A stretch of DNA of 32,534 nt from an uncultured Lachnospiraceae bacterium (GTDB taxonomy: Bacteria; Bacillota; Clostridia; Lachnospirales; Lachnospiraceae): positions 1-32,534 of the forward strand of contig ONAD01000036.1 of assembly GCA_900315735.1 (NCBI GenBank). Direction: 5' to 3'. Each line of letters begins with the position of its first letter. The stretch's first letter is position 1. The notes under the pieces were generated by a model. The model worked only from the letters and a program-made list of their open reading frames with translations, ran no database searches and was not told where the DNA came from. Made by a program: the position numbers and the translations under genes. Positions 14,776 through 25,761 of this stretch are shown here, one piece after another.

Positions 14776-15327
14776 ATGAAGATTACAGAGAAGAATTATA
14801 TTCAGCAATTACAATTGCATAATGAAGAAGCATTAATCTATGTCATAGATGTGTATGGTGGATTGCTTAAGGCAGTCATCCGGAAACACTTATTTACCAT
14901 GCCACAGAAACAGGAAGAATGCATGAATGATGTATTGCTTTCCATCTGGGAACACGCAGCATCTTTTGATGATAAGAAGAACAGCTTCAAGAACTGGGCG
15001 GCAGCCATTGCCCGGTACGAAGCTATCGACTATCTCAGAAAATACAAACGGGATTTAGAACAGCTTTGTATGGATGATGTGACAGCGGCGGAAAATGACA
15101 GAATGTTAGAACAACTGATAGAAGAGGAACTAAGCCATGAAGTAGAACAATTGCTTTTGTGCTTAAAGCCTCTTGACCGGAAAATATTTATGAAATTATT
15201 TGTAGAGGAAGAATCCGTAGAGCAGATAAGCGAAGATACCGGGCTTCCGAGAGATGTCATTTACAACCGGGTATCCAGAGGAAAGCGGAAAATGAGAAAC
15301 ATGTATTTGAAACAGAAGGAGGCATGA
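14776..15327 (+). CDS. ECF-type RNA polymerase sigma factor
   Basis: A 183-residue sigma-70 family protein. Region 2 covers about residues 12-90: ALIYVIDVYGGLLKAVI, ECMNDVLLSIW, then WAAAIARYEAIDYLRKYKRD, the DNA-melting and -10 helix. Region 4 covers about 125-175: LKPLDRKIFMKLFVEEESVEQIS followed by GLPRDVIYNRVSRGKRKM, the -35-binding helix-turn-helix. Regions 1 and 3 are absent, as in group 4 sigmas. I use the ATG at 14776, after AGGA, rather than 14737. The gene is separated by 4 nt from the anti-sigma gene. Such sigmas usually activate their own operon and envelope-stress genes; the signal is unknown. Confidence 0.93.
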   Translation: MKITEKNYIQQLQLHNEEALIYVIDVYGGLLKAVIRKHLFTMPQKQEECMNDVLLSIWEHAASFDDKKNSFKNWAAAIARYEAIDYLRKYKRDLEQLCMDDVTAAENDRMLEQLIEEELSHEVEQLLLCLKPLDRKIFMKLFVEEESVEQISEDTGLPRDVIYNRVSRGKRKMRNMYLKQKEA

Positions 15328-15331
15328 AGAG

Positions 15332-16486
15332 ATGAAAGACGATAAAATCTATGAAATGTTAAATGATGCGGAAATTGATTTGAATGAATATGAAGTAGAA
15401 GAGTTATCCTCCGAAGAAAAGGAACGGTATAAAACGAGAATCCGGATGGAGGTAAAACGTATGAACAGGGAAACGAAGAATAAGAAAAATAAAAATATAA
15501 GAAAAATTGCGGCAGGAATGGCAGCAGCCTGTGCGGTGGCGGTAGGTGTAGCAGGTTTTTCTAATTCTGCACTGGCAGAAAACATTTACAGCAATACAAT
15601 CGGAAAACTGATTGGTGCAACGCAGGGCGATAAAGATGAAAAGGAACTTTCTGATATTTATGCTACGATTGGAAAAGAGTCCACAGAATTAGCATCGGAT
15701 AACCAGTATGTGCTGGAAACAGACCAGAGCGGAGTGAAGATAAGCGTTTCGGATGTATATTGCGATGGATACCTGCTTTACTACACCACAACACTGAACA
15801 CAGATAATGCAGAACTGAATGAATCAGACTGGATTATGGGACCACAGTATGACAAAGTAATGGAAAATGTTTCTATTAATGAAACACTGATTCAGTCAGC
15901 AATCGGTCAGCCTTTTGAAAAAGCAGAGGACGGAAGCTATGTGAAGATGGAACAAATTGATTTGTCAACTTTGACAGATGAAAATGACAATCCGATCGAT
16001 ATTTCAGACTTAAAAAATTTTACCGTAACATGGAGCATAGATACATTGGAAGGATATCTTTCTGATGCATGGGATGAAAATGGAGAATACCAGACCACCA
16101 CAAGAGTAAGTGGAGACTGGCAGCTTTCTTTCCCGGTACATGTGGATACTTCCAAGAATGAGACTATCGCAGTAGATAAAGAAGATAATGGTGTTGTAGT
16201 AAATCAGGTAATTAAAACAGGCGCAGTTTTAATTGTTGATGTGCAGATTCCGGATATTACCGGTACACCGTACAATGATCCATATAATGACCCGGATATA
16301 TTTATTACCGATGAAGCAGGTAATGCAATGTGGTGGTTAGGCGGCCGGATGACCGAAAATGGGGACGGAAGCCAGAATGAACGGATTATGCTGCTTTATA
16401 ATGGAGAGAATGCGATTCATGTTTCCGCAACCAATAAAAACGGTGCAGGTGAAAGCATTGCAGAACTGGATGTGGACTTGAAATAA
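15332..16486 (+). CDS. DUF4179 membrane-anchored anti-sigma factor
   Basis: A 384-residue protein. The cytoplasmic N-terminus (about 1-56) is acidic then basic (ENVEELSSEEKERYKTRIR-like) and would hold the sigma factor; one membrane span follows (about 58-80, IAAGMAAACAVAVGVAGF). The DUF4179 domain (about 85-200) is extracellular and begins ENIYSNTIGKLIGATQGD; the rest is a beta-rich, immunoglobulin-like region. AAGGAGG is 9 nt before the ATG. DUF4179 proteins are regularly encoded right after an ECF sigma gene, as here. The sigma-binding role follows from that family knowledge; the ligand or stress sensed outside the cell is not evident. Confidence 0.88.
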   Translation: MKDDKIYEMLNDAEIDLNEYEVEELSSEEKERYKTRIRMEVKRMNRETKNKKNKNIRKIAAGMAAACAVAVGVAGFSNSALAENIYSNTIGKLIGATQGDKDEKELSDIYATIGKESTELASDNQYVLETDQSGVKISVSDVYCDGYLLYYTTTLNTDNAELNESDWIMGPQYDKVMENVSINETLIQSAIGQPFEKAEDGSYVKMEQIDLSTLTDENDNPIDISDLKNFTVTWSIDTLEGYLSDAWDENGEYQTTTRVSGDWQLSFPVHVDTSKNETIAVDKEDNGVVVNQVIKTGAVLIVDVQIPDITGTPYNDPYNDPDIFITDEAGNAMWWLGGRMTENGDGSQNERIMLLYNGENAIHVSATNKNGAGESIAELDVDLK

Positions 16487-16526
16487 AACCGGATGCAATA
16501 AAATATGCCATGAAATAATCGTGAAG

Positions 16527-16574
16527 CAAGTAATGGAACAGGTAATGAAATACGTATTGAAATATGTAATAGAA
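16527..16574 (+). repeat. Four imperfect 12-nt tandem repeats
   Basis: CAAGTAATGGAA, CAGGTAATGAAA, TACGTATTGAAA and TATGTAATAGAA follow one another exactly in phase, in the non-coding tail of the anti-sigma gene just before its terminator. In one frame they would read KQVMEQVMKYVLKYVIEQ, but that frame runs through the terminator hairpin and is probably not expressed. Confidence 0.6.
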
Positions 16575-16588
16575 CAGAAAAATAGAGA

Positions 16589-16638
16589 AAAAAGCAGCTA
16601 CGGGATGCAAATAAAAAAGCATTTCAGGGCTGCTTTTT
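16589..16638 (+). terminator. Terminator of the sigma/anti-sigma operon
   Basis: AAAAAGCAGC (16589-16598) pairs with GCTGCTTTTT (16629-16638); an inner ATGC/GCAT stem shortens the loop. Confidence 0.8.
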
Positions 16639-16746
16639 CTGATATAAAGCAGTCAAAAGAGCTGCGGACAGCAGGCTGCATCATTATGAGGATGATAATT
16701 ATTTCCCAATATCGAAAAATATATGCATATTGTGCGAAAATAATGC

Positions 16747-16776
16747 TTGACTTTAGAAAACTGCTTGTGGTATCAT
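16747..16776 (+). promoter_or_regulatory. Promoter of rpoB-rpoC
   Basis: TTGACT (16747-16752), 18-nt spacer ending TGG, TATCAT (16771-16776). It leaves a leader of about 115 nt containing a hairpin, GGCTT (about 16802) with AAGCC (about 16833). With this promoter rpoBC is transcribed independently of rplJL. Confidence 0.8.
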
Positions 16777-16897
16777 ATACGTTGCACTATTGTGGTGAGG
16801 TGGCTTTACTATATCCTTTTTTAGGAAATGAAGCCCAAAGAATATAATTTGCTGAAATTTAGTGGATTGAGAATAAAAAACGAGAGGTGAAACGTCA

Positions 16898-19800
16898 ATG
16901 GAGAAAAACAGAATACGTCCGGTGAAAGCTGGAAAAGGCATACGTATGAGTTACTCAAGACAAAAAGAGGTATTGGAAATGCCAAACCTGATTGAGGTCC
17001 AGAAGGATTCTTATCAGTGGTTCTTAGACGAGGGCCTGAAAGAAGTGTTTGCAGATATCTCTCCGATTGAGGATTATAGCGGACATCTTAGCTTGGAATT
17101 TGTGGATTTCACATTATGTGAGGATGATGTGAAGTATACAATCCCAGAATGTAAACAGAGAGACGCAACTTATGCAGCTCCTTTGAAGGTAAAAGTCAGA
17201 CTGTATAACAAAGAAACAGATGAAATTAATGAACATGAGATTTTTATGGGCGATTTACCTCTCATGACAGAGACAGGAACCTTCGTTATCAATGGAGCAG
17301 AGCGTGTTATCGTAAGCCAGTTGGTTCGTTCCCCTGGTATTTACTATGGCATTGCGCATGATAAAGTAGGTAAGGAACTCTATTCCTGTACCGTAATTCC
17401 GAACCGTGGAGCATGGTTAGAGTATGAAACAGACTCTAATGATATTTTCTATGTACGTGTTGACCGTACCAGAAAAGTGCCAATCACAGTATTACTGCGT
17501 GCATTAGGACTGGGAACCAACCAGGAAATTATAGATTTATTTGGCGAAGAGCCAAAGATTTTAGCATCTTTTGGAAAAGACGTTGCTACAAGCTACGAGG
17601 AAGGTCTTCTGGAATTATATAAGAAGATTCGTCCGGGCGAGCCTCTTTCTGTTGACAGTGCAGAGAGCCTGATTACCGCAATGTTCTTCGACCCAAGACG
17701 TTATGACCTGGCAAAAGTAGGTCGTTATAAATTTAACAAGAAGCTGGCATTTAAGAACCGTTTACGCGGAAAAGTGCTGGCTGAAGATGTTGTTCTTGAG
17801 ACTACCGGAGAGGTAATCGAAAAAGGAACAGAGCTGACCAGAGAGCTTGCAGAAGAGATTCAGAACGCAGCTGTTCCGGCAGTATATATTGCTACAGAAG
17901 AAAGAAATGAAAAAGTTCTTTCTAATATGATGGTAGACCTCACTACCTATGTTGATTTAGTACCGAAGGAAGTTGGTATTACTGAGCTGGTATATTATCC
18001 GACATTAAAGAAAATCCTGGATGAAAATGAATCCTTGGAAGATATCAAGGAAGCAATTCGTAAAAACGTATCTGAACTGGTTCCGAAGCATATCACCAAG
18101 GAAGATATTTTCGCATCCATTAACTACAATATGCACTTGGAGTGGGGCATTGGAAATGATGACGATATTGACCACTTAGGCAACCGTCGTATCCGTGCCG
18201 TAGGTGAGTTATTACAGAACCAGTACAGAATCGGACTTTCCAGAATGGAACGTGTGGTTCGTGAGCGTATGACCACCCAGGATCAGGAAGGAATTTCTCC
18301 ACAGAGCCTGATTAATATCAAACCGGTAACCGCAGCAGTGAAAGAGTTCTTCGGATCTTCCCAGCTGTCGCAGTTCATGGATCAGAACAACCCGCTGGGT
18401 GAGCTGACACATAAGAGACGTTTATCCGCATTAGGACCAGGTGGTTTGTCCAGAGACCGTGCCGGATTCGAGGTTCGAGACGTACACTACTCCCATTACG
18501 GAAGAATGTGCCCTATTGAGACTCCTGAAGGACCGAACATCGGACTTATCAACTCACTGGCATGTTATGCAAGAATTAACGAATATGGTTTCATTGAGGC
18601 ACCATATCGTAAGATTGATAAAACAGATCCTAAGAATCCGCGTGTTACAGAAGATGTTGTATACATGACCGCAGATGAAGAGGATAATTACCATGTAGCA
18701 CAGGCGAATGAAAAACTGGATGAAGAAGGACATTTCGTAAGAAATTCCGTTTCCGGCCGTTACTTAGACGAGACACAGGAATATGACAAGCAGATGTTTG
18801 ATTATATGGACGTATCTCCTAAGATGGTATTCTCTGTTGCTACCGCATTGATTCCGTTCTTGCAGAACGATGATGCGAACCGTGCGCTGATGGGATCTAA
18901 CATGCAGCGTCAGGCAGTACCTCTTCTTACCACAGAAGCTCCTGTAGTAGGAACCGGTATGGAAACCAAGACTGCAGTAGACTCCGGTGTCTGTGTAGTT
19001 GCAAAGAAATCCGGTACTATTGAGAAATCTGAGTCAAATCAGATTACCATGAAGAATGATGATGGAACAAGAGATGTATACAAACTGACCAAGTTCTCAC
19101 GAAGCAACCAGTCCAACTGCTACAACCAGAGACCAATCGTGTTCAAAGGTGACCATGTAGAAGCCGGCGAAGTAATTGCTGACGGACCATCTACCTCTAA
19201 TGGTGAGCTTGCTCTTGGAAAGAACCCGTTAATCGGATTCATGACATGGGAAGGTTACAACTACGAGGATGCTGTTCTTCTGAGTGAAAGATTAGTACAG
19301 GATGATGTTTATACATCCGTTCATATTGAAGAGTACGAAGCAGAAGCCCGTGACACCAAATTAGGACCGGAAGAAATTACAAGAGACGTTCCTGGTGTTG
19401 GTGATGATGCATTAAAAGACCTCGACGAGAGAGGAATCATCCGTATCGGTGCAGAAGTTCGTGCCGGTGATATCTTAGTAGGTAAGGTTACTCCGAAGGG
19501 AGAGACAGAGCTTACCGCAGAAGAGAGACTGTTACGTGCCATCTTCGGTGAGAAAGCAAGAGAAGTAAGAGATACTTCCTTAAAAGTACCACATGGTGAA
19601 TATGGTATCGTTGTAGAAGCAAAAGTATTTACAAGAGAAAATGGTGACGAATTATCCCCTGGTGTAAATCAGGCAGTTCGTATTTACATTGCCCAGAAGA
19701 GAAAAATCTCCGTTGGAGATAAGATGGCTGGTCGTCATGGAAACAAGGGTGTTGTTTCCCGTGTACTTCCGGTAGAAGATATGCCATTCCTGCCGAACGG

Positions 19801-20755
19801 CCGTCCGCTGGATATCGTATTGAACCCATTGGGTGTACCTTCCCGTATGAATATCGGTCAGGTCTTGGAGATTCACTTAAGTCTTGCTGCAAAAGCACTT
19901 GGATTTAATATTGAGACTCCAGTATTTGACGGCGCACGAGAGATTGATATTCAGGATACTCTGGAACTGGCAAATGATTATGTCAACTTCACCTGGGAAG
20001 AATTTGAAGCAAAGTATAAAGATACACTGCGTGAAGATGTAATGCAGTATCTTTCCGATAACAGAGATCACAGAGAATTATGGAAGGGTGTTCCAATTTC
20101 CCGTGATGGAAAGGTTCAGCTTCGTGATGGACGTACCGGAGAAGAATTTGACTCACCGGTTACCATTGGTCACATGCATTACCTGAAACTGCATCATCTG
20201 GTAGACGATAAGATTCATGCACGTTCTACCGGTCCTTACTCCTTAGTAACGCAGCAGCCTCTGGGTGGTAAAGCTCAGTTTGGTGGACAGCGTTTCGGAG
20301 AGATGGAGGTTTGGGCACTGGAAGCTTACGGTGCATCTTACACATTGCAGGAGATTCTGACTGTGAAGTCCGATGATGTGGTTGGTCGTGTGAAGACATA
20401 CGAAGCAATCATTAAGGGTGACAATATTCCTGAACCGGGAATCCCAGAATCCTTCAAGGTACTTCTCAAAGAACTTCAGTCCCTGGGTCTTGATGTCAGA
20501 GTATTAGACGAAGACCGCAACGAAGTTGAACTGATGGAGACCAGCGAATATGGTAACACAGATTTGAATTCCATTATCTCAGGCGATAAAGATTTCGCGT
20601 TTGAAGACAGTGAGTCCTTCGGAAAGATGGGCTTCACCAAACAGGAATTTGATTCTGAGAGCGGAGAACTCAACAACGTAGAAGAAGAGGAAGAGGATGA
20701 TGACGCAGGCTTCGATTTTGACGATGCTGCCGATGAAGTTCTTGACGAAGAATAA
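16898..20755 (+). CDS. rpoB: DNA-directed RNA polymerase subunit beta
   Basis: A 1285-residue beta subunit, complete. The rifampicin-binding region reads [20 protein letters not shown] from residue 484; D495, H505 and S510 correspond to E. coli D516, H526 and S531 and are all wild type, so no classical resistance change is present there. Downstream are the conserved [21 protein letters not shown], the active-site GQN/GYNYEDA-type segment, [14 protein letters not shown] and [20 protein letters not shown] near the C-terminus. The last 50 residues are very acidic ([15 protein letters not shown]). GAGAGGTG precedes the ATG. rpoC follows after 20 nt. It forms the catalytic core with RpoC. Confidence 0.99.
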   Translation: MEKNRIRPVKAGKGIRMSYSRQKEVLEMPNLIEVQKDSYQWFLDEGLKEVFADISPIEDYSGHLSLEFVDFTLCEDDVKYTIPECKQRDATYAAPLKVKVRLYNKETDEINEHEIFMGDLPLMTETGTFVINGAERVIVSQLVRSPGIYYGIAHDKVGKELYSCTVIPNRGAWLEYETDSNDIFYVRVDRTRKVPITVLLRALGLGTNQEIIDLFGEEPKILASFGKDVATSYEEGLLELYKKIRPGEPLSVDSAESLITAMFFDPRRYDLAKVGRYKFNKKLAFKNRLRGKVLAEDVVLETTGEVIEKGTELTRELAEEIQNAAVPAVYIATEERNEKVLSNMMVDLTTYVDLVPKEVGITELVYYPTLKKILDENESLEDIKEAIRKNVSELVPKHITKEDIFASINYNMHLEWGIGNDDDIDHLGNRRIRAVGELLQNQYRIGLSRMERVVRERMTTQDQEGISPQSLINIKPVTAAVKEFFGSSQLSQFMDQNNPLGELTHKRRLSALGPGGLSRDRAGFEVRDVHYSHYGRMCPIETPEGPNIGLINSLACYARINEYGFIEAPYRKIDKTDPKNPRVTEDVVYMTADEEDNYHVAQANEKLDEEGHFVRNSVSGRYLDETQEYDKQMFDYMDVSPKMVFSVATALIPFLQNDDANRALMGSNMQRQAVPLLTTEAPVVGTGMETKTAVDSGVCVVAKKSGTIEKSESNQITMKNDDGTRDVYKLTKFSRSNQSNCYNQRPIVFKGDHVEAGEVIADGPSTSNGELALGKNPLIGFMTWEGYNYEDAVLLSERLVQDDVYTSVHIEEYEAEARDTKLGPEEITRDVPGVGDDALKDLDERGIIRIGAEVRAGDILVGKVTPKGETELTAEERLLRAIFGEKAREVRDTSLKVPHGEYGIVVEAKVFTRENGDELSPGVNQAVRIYIAQKRKISVGDKMAGRHGNKGVVSRVLPVEDMPFLPNGRPLDIVLNPLGVPSRMNIGQVLEIHLSLAAKALGFNIETPVFDGAREIDIQDTLELANDYVNFTWEEFEAKYKDTLREDVMQYLSDNRDHRELWKGVPISRDGKVQLRDGRTGEEFDSPVTIGHMHYLKLHHLVDDKIHARSTGPYSLVTQQPLGGKAQFGGQRFGEMEVWALEAYGASYTLQEILTVKSDDVVGRVKTYEAIIKGDNIPEPGIPESFKVLLKELQSLGLDVRVLDEDRNEVELMETSEYGNTDLNSIISGDKDFAFEDSESFGKMGFTKQEFDSESGELNNVEEEEEDDDAGFDFDDAADEVLDEE

Positions 20756-20775
20756 ATAGGAAGGGAGTGTCATTA

Positions 20776-23700
20776 ATGCCAGAAACAGTAAAACAGGAAA
20801 CTTACCAGCCAATACAGTTTGATGCAATTCAGATTGGTCTGGCATCACCTGAGAAAATCAGAGAGTGGTCCAGAGGAGAAGTTAAGAAACCTGAGACCAT
20901 TAACTATAGAACTTTGAAACCGGAAAAAGACGGATTATTCTGTGAAAAGATTTTTGGACCGAGCAAAGACTGGGAATGTCATTGTGGAAAGTACAAAAAG
21001 ATTCGTTATAAAGGTGTTGTCTGCGACCGCTGTGGTGTTGAAATCACCAAAGCCAGCGTTCGTAGAGAGCGTATGGGACATATCGAGCTTGCAGCTCCGG
21101 TATCCCATATCTGGTACTTCAAAGGAATTCCATCCCGTATGGGATTAATCTTAGATCTTTCTCCAAGAACATTGGAGAAGGTTCTGTACTTTGCTTCCTA
21201 TATCGTACTGGATGCAGGTTCTACGGAATTATCTGTAAAACAGGTATTATCCGAGCAGGAATATCAGGATGCAAGAGAAAAATATGGCAGCTCTTTCCGT
21301 GTAGGAATGGGTGCAGAAGCCATTCTTGAGTTATTACAGGCAATTGACCTGGAGAAAGATGCAGCAGAGCTGAAGGCAGAATTAAAAGATGCTACCGGCC
21401 AGAAACGTGCAAGAATCATCAAGAGACTGGAAGTTGTAGAATCCTTCCGTGAATCCGGAAACAAACCGGAATGGATGATTATGACCGTTATCCCGGTTAT
21501 CCCACCGGATTTACGTCCTATGGTACAGTTGGATGGTGGACGTTTTGCAACATCCGATTTAAATGATTTATATCGTAGAATTATCAATAGAAATAACCGT
21601 CTGAGAAGACTGTTAGAGTTAGGCGCACCTGACATCATTGTTCGTAACGAGAAGAGAATGCTGCAGGAAGCAGTAGATGCCCTGATTGACAACGGTAGAA
21701 GAGGAAGACCGGTAACCGGACCTGGTAACCGTGCATTGAAATCTCTGTCCGATATGCTGAAAGGTAAATCCGGACGTTTCCGTCAGAACCTTCTTGGAAA
21801 ACGTGTAGACTACTCAGGACGTTCCGTTATCGTCGTAGGACCGGAACTTAAGATTTATCAGTGTGGTCTGCCAAAAGAAATGGCAATCGAGCTGTTCAAA
21901 CCTTTCGTTATGAAAGAGCTGGTTGCAAACGGAACTGCACACAATATTAAGAGTGCAAAGAAGATGGTTGAAAGATTACAGCCGGAAGTCTGGGATGTCT
22001 TAGAAGACGTCATCAAAGAGCATCCGGTTATGCTGAACCGTGCTCCTACACTGCACAGACTTGGTATTCAGGCATTCGAGCCAATCCTGGTAGAAGGTAA
22101 AGCAATTAAGCTTCACCCATTGGTATGTACCGCATACAACGCCGACTTCGATGGAGACCAGATGGCTGCTCATTTACCACTGTCACAGGAAGCACAGGCA
22201 GAATGTCGTTTCATGTTGCTTTCACCGAACAACCTGTTAAAACCTTCTGATGGAGGCCCTGTAGCCGTTCCTTCACAGGATATGGTTCTTGGTATCTACT
22301 ACCTGACACAGGAAAGACCGGGTTCCTTAGGAGAAGGCGGATACTATAAGAGTGTAAACGAAGCAATTCTGGCATATGAGAACCAGGCACTGACCTTACA
22401 TTCCAGAATCCATGTGCGTGTTCACAAGACAATGCCGGATGGAACTGTTAAGACCGGTGTGGTTGAGTCAACACTGGGAAGATTTATCTTCAATGAAATC
22501 ATTCCTCAGGACTTAGGTTTCGTAGACAGAAGCAAGCCTGAAAATGAATTGGTACTGGAAATCGATTTCCATGTAGCAAAGAAACAGTTAAAACAGATTC
22601 TGGAAAAAGTTATTAATACACACGGAGCAACCAAGACCGCTGAAGTATTAGACGATATTAAGTCCATGGGTTACAAGTACTCTACAAGAGCAGCTATGAC
22701 CGTATCTATTTCAGATATGACGGTACCGCCTCAGAAACCGGAAATGATTGCAAAAGCTCAGGATACCGTAGACCGCATTTCAAGACAGTACAAACGTGGT
22801 CTTATTACCGAGGAAGAGCGTTACAAAGAAGTTGTTGAGACATGGAAAGAGACTGACGATGAGCTGACAGAAGCACTGCTTTCCGGTCTGGATAAATACA
22901 ACAACATCTTCATGATGGCAGATTCCGGAGCCCGTGGTTCTGATAAACAGATTAAACAGTTGGCAGGTATGCGTGGTTTGATGGCTGATACAACCGGTAG
23001 AACAATCGAGTTGCCTATCAAATCAAACTTCCGTGAAGGTCTTGAGGTATTGGAGTACTTCATGTCCGCCCATGGAGCTCGAAAAGGTATGTCCGATACT
23101 GCGTTACGTACCGCCGATTCCGGTTACTTAACCAGACGTCTGGTAGACGTATCACAGGATCTGATTGTTCGTGAATCTGATTGTTGTGCAGGCACAGGAA
23201 GAGAAATCCCTGGTATGTATGTCAAAGCATTCATGGATGGAAAAGAAGAAATCGAAAGTCTTGAAGAGCGTATTACAGGAAGATTCTCCTGTGAGACAAT
23301 TTGCGATAAAGATGGTAATGTGCTTGTAAAAGCAAACCATATGATTACACCAAAACGTGCTGCAGCAATTATGAGCAAGGGTGTAGATGAGAATGGAGAA
23401 CCATTAACCAAGGTTAAAATCCGTACGATTCTTACCTGCCGTTCCCACATCGGAGTTTGTGCAAAATGTTACGGAAGCAATATGGCTACCGGTCAGGCGG
23501 TACAGGTTGGTGAAGCGGTTGGTATTATCGCAGCTCAGTCTATCGGAGAACCTGGTACACAGCTTACCATGAGAACATTCCACAACGGTGGTGTTGCCGG
23601 TGACGATATTACACAGGGTCTTCCTCGTGTCGAGGAGCTGTTTGAGGCAAGAAAGCCTAAGGGACTTGCAATTATCACAGAATTTGGTGGTGTTGCAACC

Positions 23701-24447
23701 ATTAAAGATACCAAGAAGAAACGTGAGATCATTGTAACAAACAATGAAACAGGTGAGACAAAGACTTATCTGATCCCTTACGGTTCCAGAATTAAGATTA
23801 TGGATGGAGCAGTATTAGAGGCTGGTGATGAGCTGACCGAAGGTTCTGTAAATCCGCACGATATCCTTAAGATTAAGGGCGTACGTGCTGTACAGGATTA
23901 CCTGATTCAGGAAGTACAGCGTGTATATCGTCTGCAGGGTGTTGAAATTAACGATAAGCATATCGAGGTTATCGTACGTCAGATGTTAAAGAAGATTCGT
24001 ATTGAAAATAACGGAGATTCTGAGTTCCTGCCAGGAACATTAGTAGATAATCTGGATTACGAAGAGATGAATGAGCAGTTAGAGGAAGAAGGCAAAGAGC
24101 CGGCAGAAGGTAAACAGGTATTACTTGGTATTACCAAAGCATCTTTGGCAACCAACTCCTTCTTATCAGCAGCATCCTTCCAGGAGACAACTAAGGTTCT
24201 GACAGAAGCAGCTATCAAGGGCAAGATTGACCCATTGATTGGTCTGAAAGAGAACGTAATTATCGGTAAGCTGATTCCGGCTGGTACTGGTATGAAGCGT
24301 TATCGTAACATCAAGCTGAACACAGATGTAAACGAAGAAGAAGAAATCTCATTTGATGATTTTGACGGATTCGATGAAGCACCTGCAGCAGATGGAATCG
24401 AAGAGACAGAAGCAAAAGAAGAAGTAACTGCTTCTACAGAAGAATAA
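20776..24447 (+). CDS. rpoC: DNA-directed RNA polymerase subunit beta'
   Basis: A 1223-residue subunit starting at ATG 20776 ([25 protein letters not shown]), 8 nt after GGGAG; a GTG at 20767 overlaps that site. The N-terminal zinc site is C68-C70-C83-C86. The catalytic NADFDGDQM lies at 455-463, where three Asp hold the active-site magnesium. The second zinc ligands include C888, C895 and C898. The trigger loop and bridge helix region ([19 protein letters not shown] and [20 protein letters not shown]) is intact. As in other Firmicutes, the large proteobacterial insert is missing. The acidic tail ends the gene just before a strong terminator. Co-transcribed with rpoB. Confidence 0.99.
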   Translation: MPETVKQETYQPIQFDAIQIGLASPEKIREWSRGEVKKPETINYRTLKPEKDGLFCEKIFGPSKDWECHCGKYKKIRYKGVVCDRCGVEITKASVRRERMGHIELAAPVSHIWYFKGIPSRMGLILDLSPRTLEKVLYFASYIVLDAGSTELSVKQVLSEQEYQDAREKYGSSFRVGMGAEAILELLQAIDLEKDAAELKAELKDATGQKRARIIKRLEVVESFRESGNKPEWMIMTVIPVIPPDLRPMVQLDGGRFATSDLNDLYRRIINRNNRLRRLLELGAPDIIVRNEKRMLQEAVDALIDNGRRGRPVTGPGNRALKSLSDMLKGKSGRFRQNLLGKRVDYSGRSVIVVGPELKIYQCGLPKEMAIELFKPFVMKELVANGTAHNIKSAKKMVERLQPEVWDVLEDVIKEHPVMLNRAPTLHRLGIQAFEPILVEGKAIKLHPLVCTAYNADFDGDQMAAHLPLSQEAQAECRFMLLSPNNLLKPSDGGPVAVPSQDMVLGIYYLTQERPGSLGEGGYYKSVNEAILAYENQALTLHSRIHVRVHKTMPDGTVKTGVVESTLGRFIFNEIIPQDLGFVDRSKPENELVLEIDFHVAKKQLKQILEKVINTHGATKTAEVLDDIKSMGYKYSTRAAMTVSISDMTVPPQKPEMIAKAQDTVDRISRQYKRGLITEEERYKEVVETWKETDDELTEALLSGLDKYNNIFMMADSGARGSDKQIKQLAGMRGLMADTTGRTIELPIKSNFREGLEVLEYFMSAHGARKGMSDTALRTADSGYLTRRLVDVSQDLIVRESDCCAGTGREIPGMYVKAFMDGKEEIESLEERITGRFSCETICDKDGNVLVKANHMITPKRAAAIMSKGVDENGEPLTKVKIRTILTCRSHIGVCAKCYGSNMATGQAVQVGEAVGIIAAQSIGEPGTQLTMRTFHNGGVAGDDITQGLPRVEELFEARKPKGLAIITEFGGVATIKDTKKKREIIVTNNETGETKTYLIPYGSRIKIMDGAVLEAGDELTEGSVNPHDILKIKGVRAVQDYLIQEVQRVYRLQGVEINDKHIEVIVRQMLKKIRIENNGDSEFLPGTLVDNLDYEEMNEQLEEEGKEPAEGKQVLLGITKASLATNSFLSAASFQETTKVLTEAAIKGKIDPLIGLKENVIIGKLIPAGTGMKRYRNIKLNTDVNEEEEISFDDFDGFDEAPAADGIEETEAKEEVTASTEE

Positions 24448-24479
24448 TGTAAGGTTCGAAGAACTGATACAAATATAGG

Positions 24480-24517
24480 AAGGGAAGCTCTGACTTGAAA
24501 GGTCAGAACTTCCCTTT
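24480..24517 (+). terminator. Terminator of rpoB-rpoC
   Basis: AAGGGAAG (24480-24487) with CTTCCCTT (24509-24516) and inner TCTGAC with GTCAGA, one mismatch between them; a short T-run closes it. Confidence 0.85.
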
Positions 24518-24519
24518 CG

Positions 24520-24565
24520 AATTTACGCGAGTAGCGAGAAAAAACGCATGCTTGCATGCAGATTT
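24520..24565. repeat. Dispersed repeat A, copy 2
   Basis: 45/46 identical to 13891-13936 and, like it, placed immediately after an intrinsic terminator. It continues into TTCGGGTTTT, shared with the end of repeat B copy 2. It also supplies TTGCAT, the possible -35 of the following gene. Confidence 0.85.
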
Positions 24566-24579
24566 TCGGGTTTTATACA
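24552..24579 (+). promoter_or_regulatory. Possible promoter of the glycerate kinase gene
   Basis: TTGCAT (24552-24557, inside repeat A) and TATACA (24574-24579) with a 16-nt spacer. The start would be near 24586, a leader of about 20 nt. Tentative. Confidence 0.4.
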
Positions 24580-24606
24580 GGTGGTAGAATAAATGAGGAA
24601 AATCCA

Positions 24607-25758
24607 ATGAAAGTAATCGTAGCAATTGATTCGCTGAAAGGCAGCTTAAGCTCCTTGGAGGCAGGAAAAGCAGTAGAAGAAGGCATTAAAAAAGCAATAC
24701 CGACAGCAGAAGTTATGATAAAGCCGGTCGCAGACGGTGGAGAAGGAACAGTAACAGCTCTGACTACCGGATTGCAGGGCAGTCTGGAAAAGGTACCGGT
24801 AACAGGACCCCTTGGGCAGGAGGTTGAGGCAGCATATGGCATCCTGCCGGATAAAACAGCAGTCATTGAAATGGCAGAAGCTGCAGGATTGCCGTTGGTG
24901 CCAGCAGATAAACGAAATCCAATGGAAACCACTACTTACGGTGTGGGAGAACTGATAAGCCATGCCATGGATAGAGGCTGCCGTAAGTTTATCGTTGGAA
25001 TTGGCGGCAGTGCCACCAATGATGGCGGAGTTGGAATGCTGCAGGCTTTGGGTTGCCATTTTTATAAAAAGGATGGAACAGAAGTAAGCTTTGGTGCAAA
25101 AGAACTGAATGACCTGGAAAAGATAGATACGGAAGTCTTGGATAAGCGGCTGAAAGAATGTACCTTTGAAATAGTCTGTGATGTAACCAATCCATTGTGC
25201 GGCACAACAGGAGCCAGTGCTGTGTTTGCACCACAAAAGGGCGCAGATGAGGCTATGGTACTAAAACTGGATGCGGCATTATCTCATTTTGCGGATGTGA
25301 CGGATAAGGCTTTAAGCGTAGACAACCGGAACATGCCGGGAGCAGGAGCGGCAGGTGGACTGGGATTTGCATTTGCATCCTATCTGGGTGGCAATTTACG
25401 TCCGGGCGTAGAAATTGTATTAGATGCGGTATTGCCGGAAGAAGAATTAAGTGAAGCCGATATCGTAGTGACCGGAGAAGGAAGATTTGATGGACAGACT
25501 GCCATGGGAAAAGCACCGGTTGGAATTGCAAAACGGGCAAAAGGAAAGGGCTGCATGGTACTGGTATTTGCCGGCAGCATTGAGCCGCAGGGAGTTCGGA
25601 AAGTGCAGGATGAAATGCAGCTTATCGATGGTGCGTTTCCAATTTTACCGGGTGTGATGACATTAGAAGAAGCCATGCAGGAACCAGTGGCATATAAGAA
25701 TATGAGCTATACGGCAGAGCAGGTATTCCGGCTGATTGGGAACTGTTATATAAAATAA
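24607..25758 (+). CDS. glxK: Glycerate 2-kinase (GlxK/GarK family)
   Basis: A 383-residue protein starting MKVIVAIDSLKGSLSSLEAG; GAGGA (24595-24599) is 7 nt before this ATG, so the longer frame from 24556 is not used. Family motifs: IDSFKGS-like start, MIKPVADGGEGTVTAL (about 38-53), YGVGELISHAMDRGC, FIVGIGGSATNDGGVGMLQALG (about 132-153, the glycine-rich substrate site), VCDVTNPLCG, GAGAAGGLGFAF and VVTGEGRFDGQT near the C-terminus. It phosphorylates D-glycerate with ATP, feeding glycolysis through 2-phosphoglycerate. It stands alone and meets the XRE gene tail to tail with only 3 nt between; no clear terminator is seen there. Confidence 0.95.
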   Translation: MKVIVAIDSLKGSLSSLEAGKAVEEGIKKAIPTAEVMIKPVADGGEGTVTALTTGLQGSLEKVPVTGPLGQEVEAAYGILPDKTAVIEMAEAAGLPLVPADKRNPMETTTYGVGELISHAMDRGCRKFIVGIGGSATNDGGVGMLQALGCHFYKKDGTEVSFGAKELNDLEKIDTEVLDKRLKECTFEIVCDVTNPLCGTTGASAVFAPQKGADEAMVLKLDAALSHFADVTDKALSVDNRNMPGAGAAGGLGFAFASYLGGNLRPGVEIVLDAVLPEEELSEADIVVTGEGRFDGQTAMGKAPVGIAKRAKGKGCMVLVFAGSIEPQGVRKVQDEMQLIDGAFPILPGVMTLEEAMQEPVAYKNMSYTAEQVFRLIGNCYIK

Positions 25759-25761
25759 TTT

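Noticed and set aside
16521..16847. 108-codon plus-strand frame between the anti-sigma gene and rpoB
   Set aside because: It runs through the operon terminator and the rpoB promoter, and has no upstream ribosome binding site.
18347..18430. Rifampicin-resistance substitutions in rpoB
   Set aside because: D495, H505 and S510 and their surroundings match the sensitive consensus.
24646..25236. 196-codon minus-strand frame opposite glycerate kinase
   Set aside because: Cys/Phe/His-rich antisense shadow of a conserved enzyme, without promoter or ribosome binding site.
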